Below, piece after piece: positions 62,402 through 64,000 of a DNA stretch of 64,000 bases. The translations under genes were made by a program, and so were the position numbers. The DNA lies in the NCBI RefSeq assembly GCF_003576645.1, contig NC_044922.1, positions 7,073,204 to 7,137,203 on the forward strand, given 5' to 3'. Below the pieces are notes generated by a model, which was given only the letters and a program-made list of their open reading frames with translations, was not told the DNA's origin and made no database searches. Source of the stretch: Ipomoea triloba (lineage: Eukaryota > Streptophyta > Magnoliopsida > Solanales > Convolvulaceae). Each line of letters opens with the position of its first letter. The stretch's first letter is position 1.

Positions 62402-64000
62402 TATCTAATTGCAACTTTAAAAAGTTTGAAGGCCTAATTGACTTTACAGATAAAGTTTGATGGCCTATTTGATACATTTTATGCAAAAAAAATTGACATT
62501 TATATTTACCTGCTTTACAGGTCACTAACAGATAATTACCCCTTCATGACTAAATTAACATTTTTATGTATGTAATTGCAACTTTAAAAAGTTTGATGGC
62601 CAAATGGACTTTACAGATAAAGGTTGATGGCCTATTTGATACATTTTATGCAAAAAAAATTGACATTTATATTTATCTAGTATTACAGGTCACTAACAGG
62701 TAATTATGCATTGATGAGTAAATTGACATTCTTATGTATCTAATTGCAACTTTAAAAAGTTTGAGGGCCTAATTTACTTTACAGATAAAGTTTGATGGCC
62801 TATTTGATACATTTTATGCAAAAAAAATTGACATTTATATTTACCTGGTATTACAGGTCACTAACAGGTAATTATGCCTTGATGACTAAATTGACATGTT
62901 TATGTATGTAATTGCAACTTTAATTAGTTTGAGGGCCTAATTGACTTTACAGATAAAGTTTGATGGCCTATTTGATACATTTTATGCAAAAAAAAAAAGA
63001 CACTTATATTTACCTTGTATTAAAGGCCACGAATAGGTAATTGTGCCTTGATGATTAAATTGACATGTTTGTATATGTAATTGCAACTTTAACTAGTTTC
63101 AGGGCCCAATTGACTTTACAGATAAAGTCAGATGGCCTATTTGATACATTTTATGCAAAAAAAATGACATTTATATTTACCTGGTATTACAGGTCACTAA
63201 TAGGTAATTATGTCTTGATGACTAAATTGACATTTTATGTATCTAATTGCAACTTTAAATAGTTTGAGGGCCTAATTGACTTTACAGATAAAGTTTGATG
63301 GCCTATTTGATACATTTTATGCAAAAAAAAAAGACATTTATATTTACCTGGTATTATAGGTCACTAACAGGTAATTATGCCTTGATAACTAAATTGACAT
63401 GTTTATGTATCTAATTGCAACTTTAAAAAGTTTGAAGGCCTAATTGACTTTACAGATAAAGTTTGATGGCCTATTTGATACATTTTATGCAAAAAAAATG
63501 ACATTTATTTTTACCTGGTATTATAGGTCACTAACAGGTAATTATGCCTTGATGACTAAATTGACATTTTTATGTATCTAATTGCAACTTTAAAAAGTTT
63601 GAGGGCCTAATTGACTTTACAGATAAAGTTTGATGGCCTATTTGATACATTTTATGCAAAAAAAAAGACATTTATTTTTACCTGGTATTATAGGTCACTA
63701 ACAGGTAATTATGCCTTGATGACTAAATTGACATTTTATGTATCTAATTGTAACTTTAAATAGTTTGAGGGCCTAATTGACTTTACAGATAAAGTTGTAT
63801 GGCCTATTTGATACATTTTATGCAAACAAAAGTGACATTTATATTTACCTGGTATTACAGGTCACTAACAGGTAATTACGCCTTCATGAATAAATTAACA
63901 TTTTTATGTATCTAATTGCAACTTTAAAAAGTTTGAGGGCCTATATGACTTTACAGATAAAGTTTGATAGCCTATTTGATACATTTTATGCAAAAAAAAA
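62402..64000 (+). repeat. Fairly uniform satellite monomers at right edge
   Basis: About 9-10 monomers close to the main consensus, with minor variants such as TTTAATTAGTTTG, TTTAAATAGTTTG and GACATGTTTATG. The array continues beyond the window, since the last bases are ATTTTATGC plus an A-run. Confidence 0.9.

Larger units (their letters stand above)
1..64000 (+). repeat. Tandem satellite array, ~168-bp monomer, head to tail
   Basis: Almost the whole window is copies of one monomer of about 168 bp. Landmarks in order are TTGACATTTATATTTACCTG, a CAGGTCACTAACAGGTAATT segment, TGCCTTGATGACTAAA, TTGACATTTTTATGTATC, TAATTGCAACTTTAAAAAG, TTTGAGGGCCTAATTGAC, TTTACAGATAAAGTTTGATG, GCCTATTTGATACATTTT and ATGC followed by an A-run. 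Spacing between successive GGCCTATTT sites was counted directly as 168 in the most uniform stretches. Every monomer I read has the same orientation. Monomer length varies mainly through the A-run, usually 7-13 and up to 20. It is not protein-coding. A centromeric or pericentromeric location is inferred from size and structure only. Confidence 0.97.

Noticed and set aside
1..64000. TTGACA plus TATAAT-like words resembling bacterial -35/-10 promoters in every monomer
   Set aside because: TTGACA occurs twice per monomer as part of the satellite, without a correctly spaced -10 in most copies and without any gene; the context is eukaryotic.
1..64000. CRISPR-like regular repeats
   Set aside because: The whole period is repeated, with no unique spacers between conserved repeats. 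Periods of 168-337 bp are far too long.
1..64000. CENP-B box or telomere repeat
   Set aside because: I saw no match to the core of the CENP-B box (TTCG...CGGGA) and no TTTAGGG or related runs.

Overview
The window is one continuous block of AT-rich tandem satellite DNA from a eukaryotic genome, almost certainly a flowering plant. The unit is a monomer of about 168 bp (most copies 166-169 bp), and some 370 copies run head to tail in one orientation from the first base to the last. The only non-satellite sequence is an 898-bp element at 43791-44688. It has Stowaway/Tc1-mariner-type termini (CTCCCTCTGTCC ... GGACAGAGGGAG) and a TA target duplication, which is the main reason for calling the source a plant. 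Species cannot be named from the sequence. Size, homogenisation and higher-order structure resemble centromeric or pericentromeric satellites, but that location is inferred.

I see no protein-coding gene, tRNA, rRNA, CRISPR array or promoter worth calling. Long open frames are stop-free stretches of satellite or run through N gaps.

Layout: 1-6190 mixed diverged monomers; 6190-9353 a 337-bp dimeric higher-order repeat (HOR), about 9 units; 9354-15577 mixed; gap 15578-15808; 15809-22047 mixed, with several shingled partial duplications; 22048-22700 a 169-bp array, 4 copies; 22701-25102 mixed; 25104-29750 an indel-rich zone holding a 1671-bp apparently exact duplication around a 25-N gap; 29751-35236 mixed; gap 35237-35483; 35484-37383 mixed, with copies of upstream blocks; 37384-39390 a 168-bp array, about 12 copies; 39391-43788 mixed; the transposable element; 44691-52299 mixed; 52300-53510 a 316-bp HOR, 4 copies; 54143-55335 a 169-bp array, 7 copies; 57361-59859 a 240-bp HOR, 10 copies; 59860-62300 mixed; gap 62301-62401; 62402-64000 fairly uniform monomers.

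The interest lies in how the array is built. Five amplification periods coexist (168, 169, 240, 316, 337). Shortened monomers can be explained by deletions between direct repeats inside the monomer. One monomer subfamily carries an 11-bp perfect inverted repeat and another a 14-bp perfect palindrome. The element inserted so cleanly that the empty site is visible in neighbouring monomers. Several features (single Ns between duplicated ends, shingled 40-60 bp duplications, a copied 1.67-kb block next to a gap) look like assembly artefacts and should be separated from biology before evolutionary conclusions are drawn.
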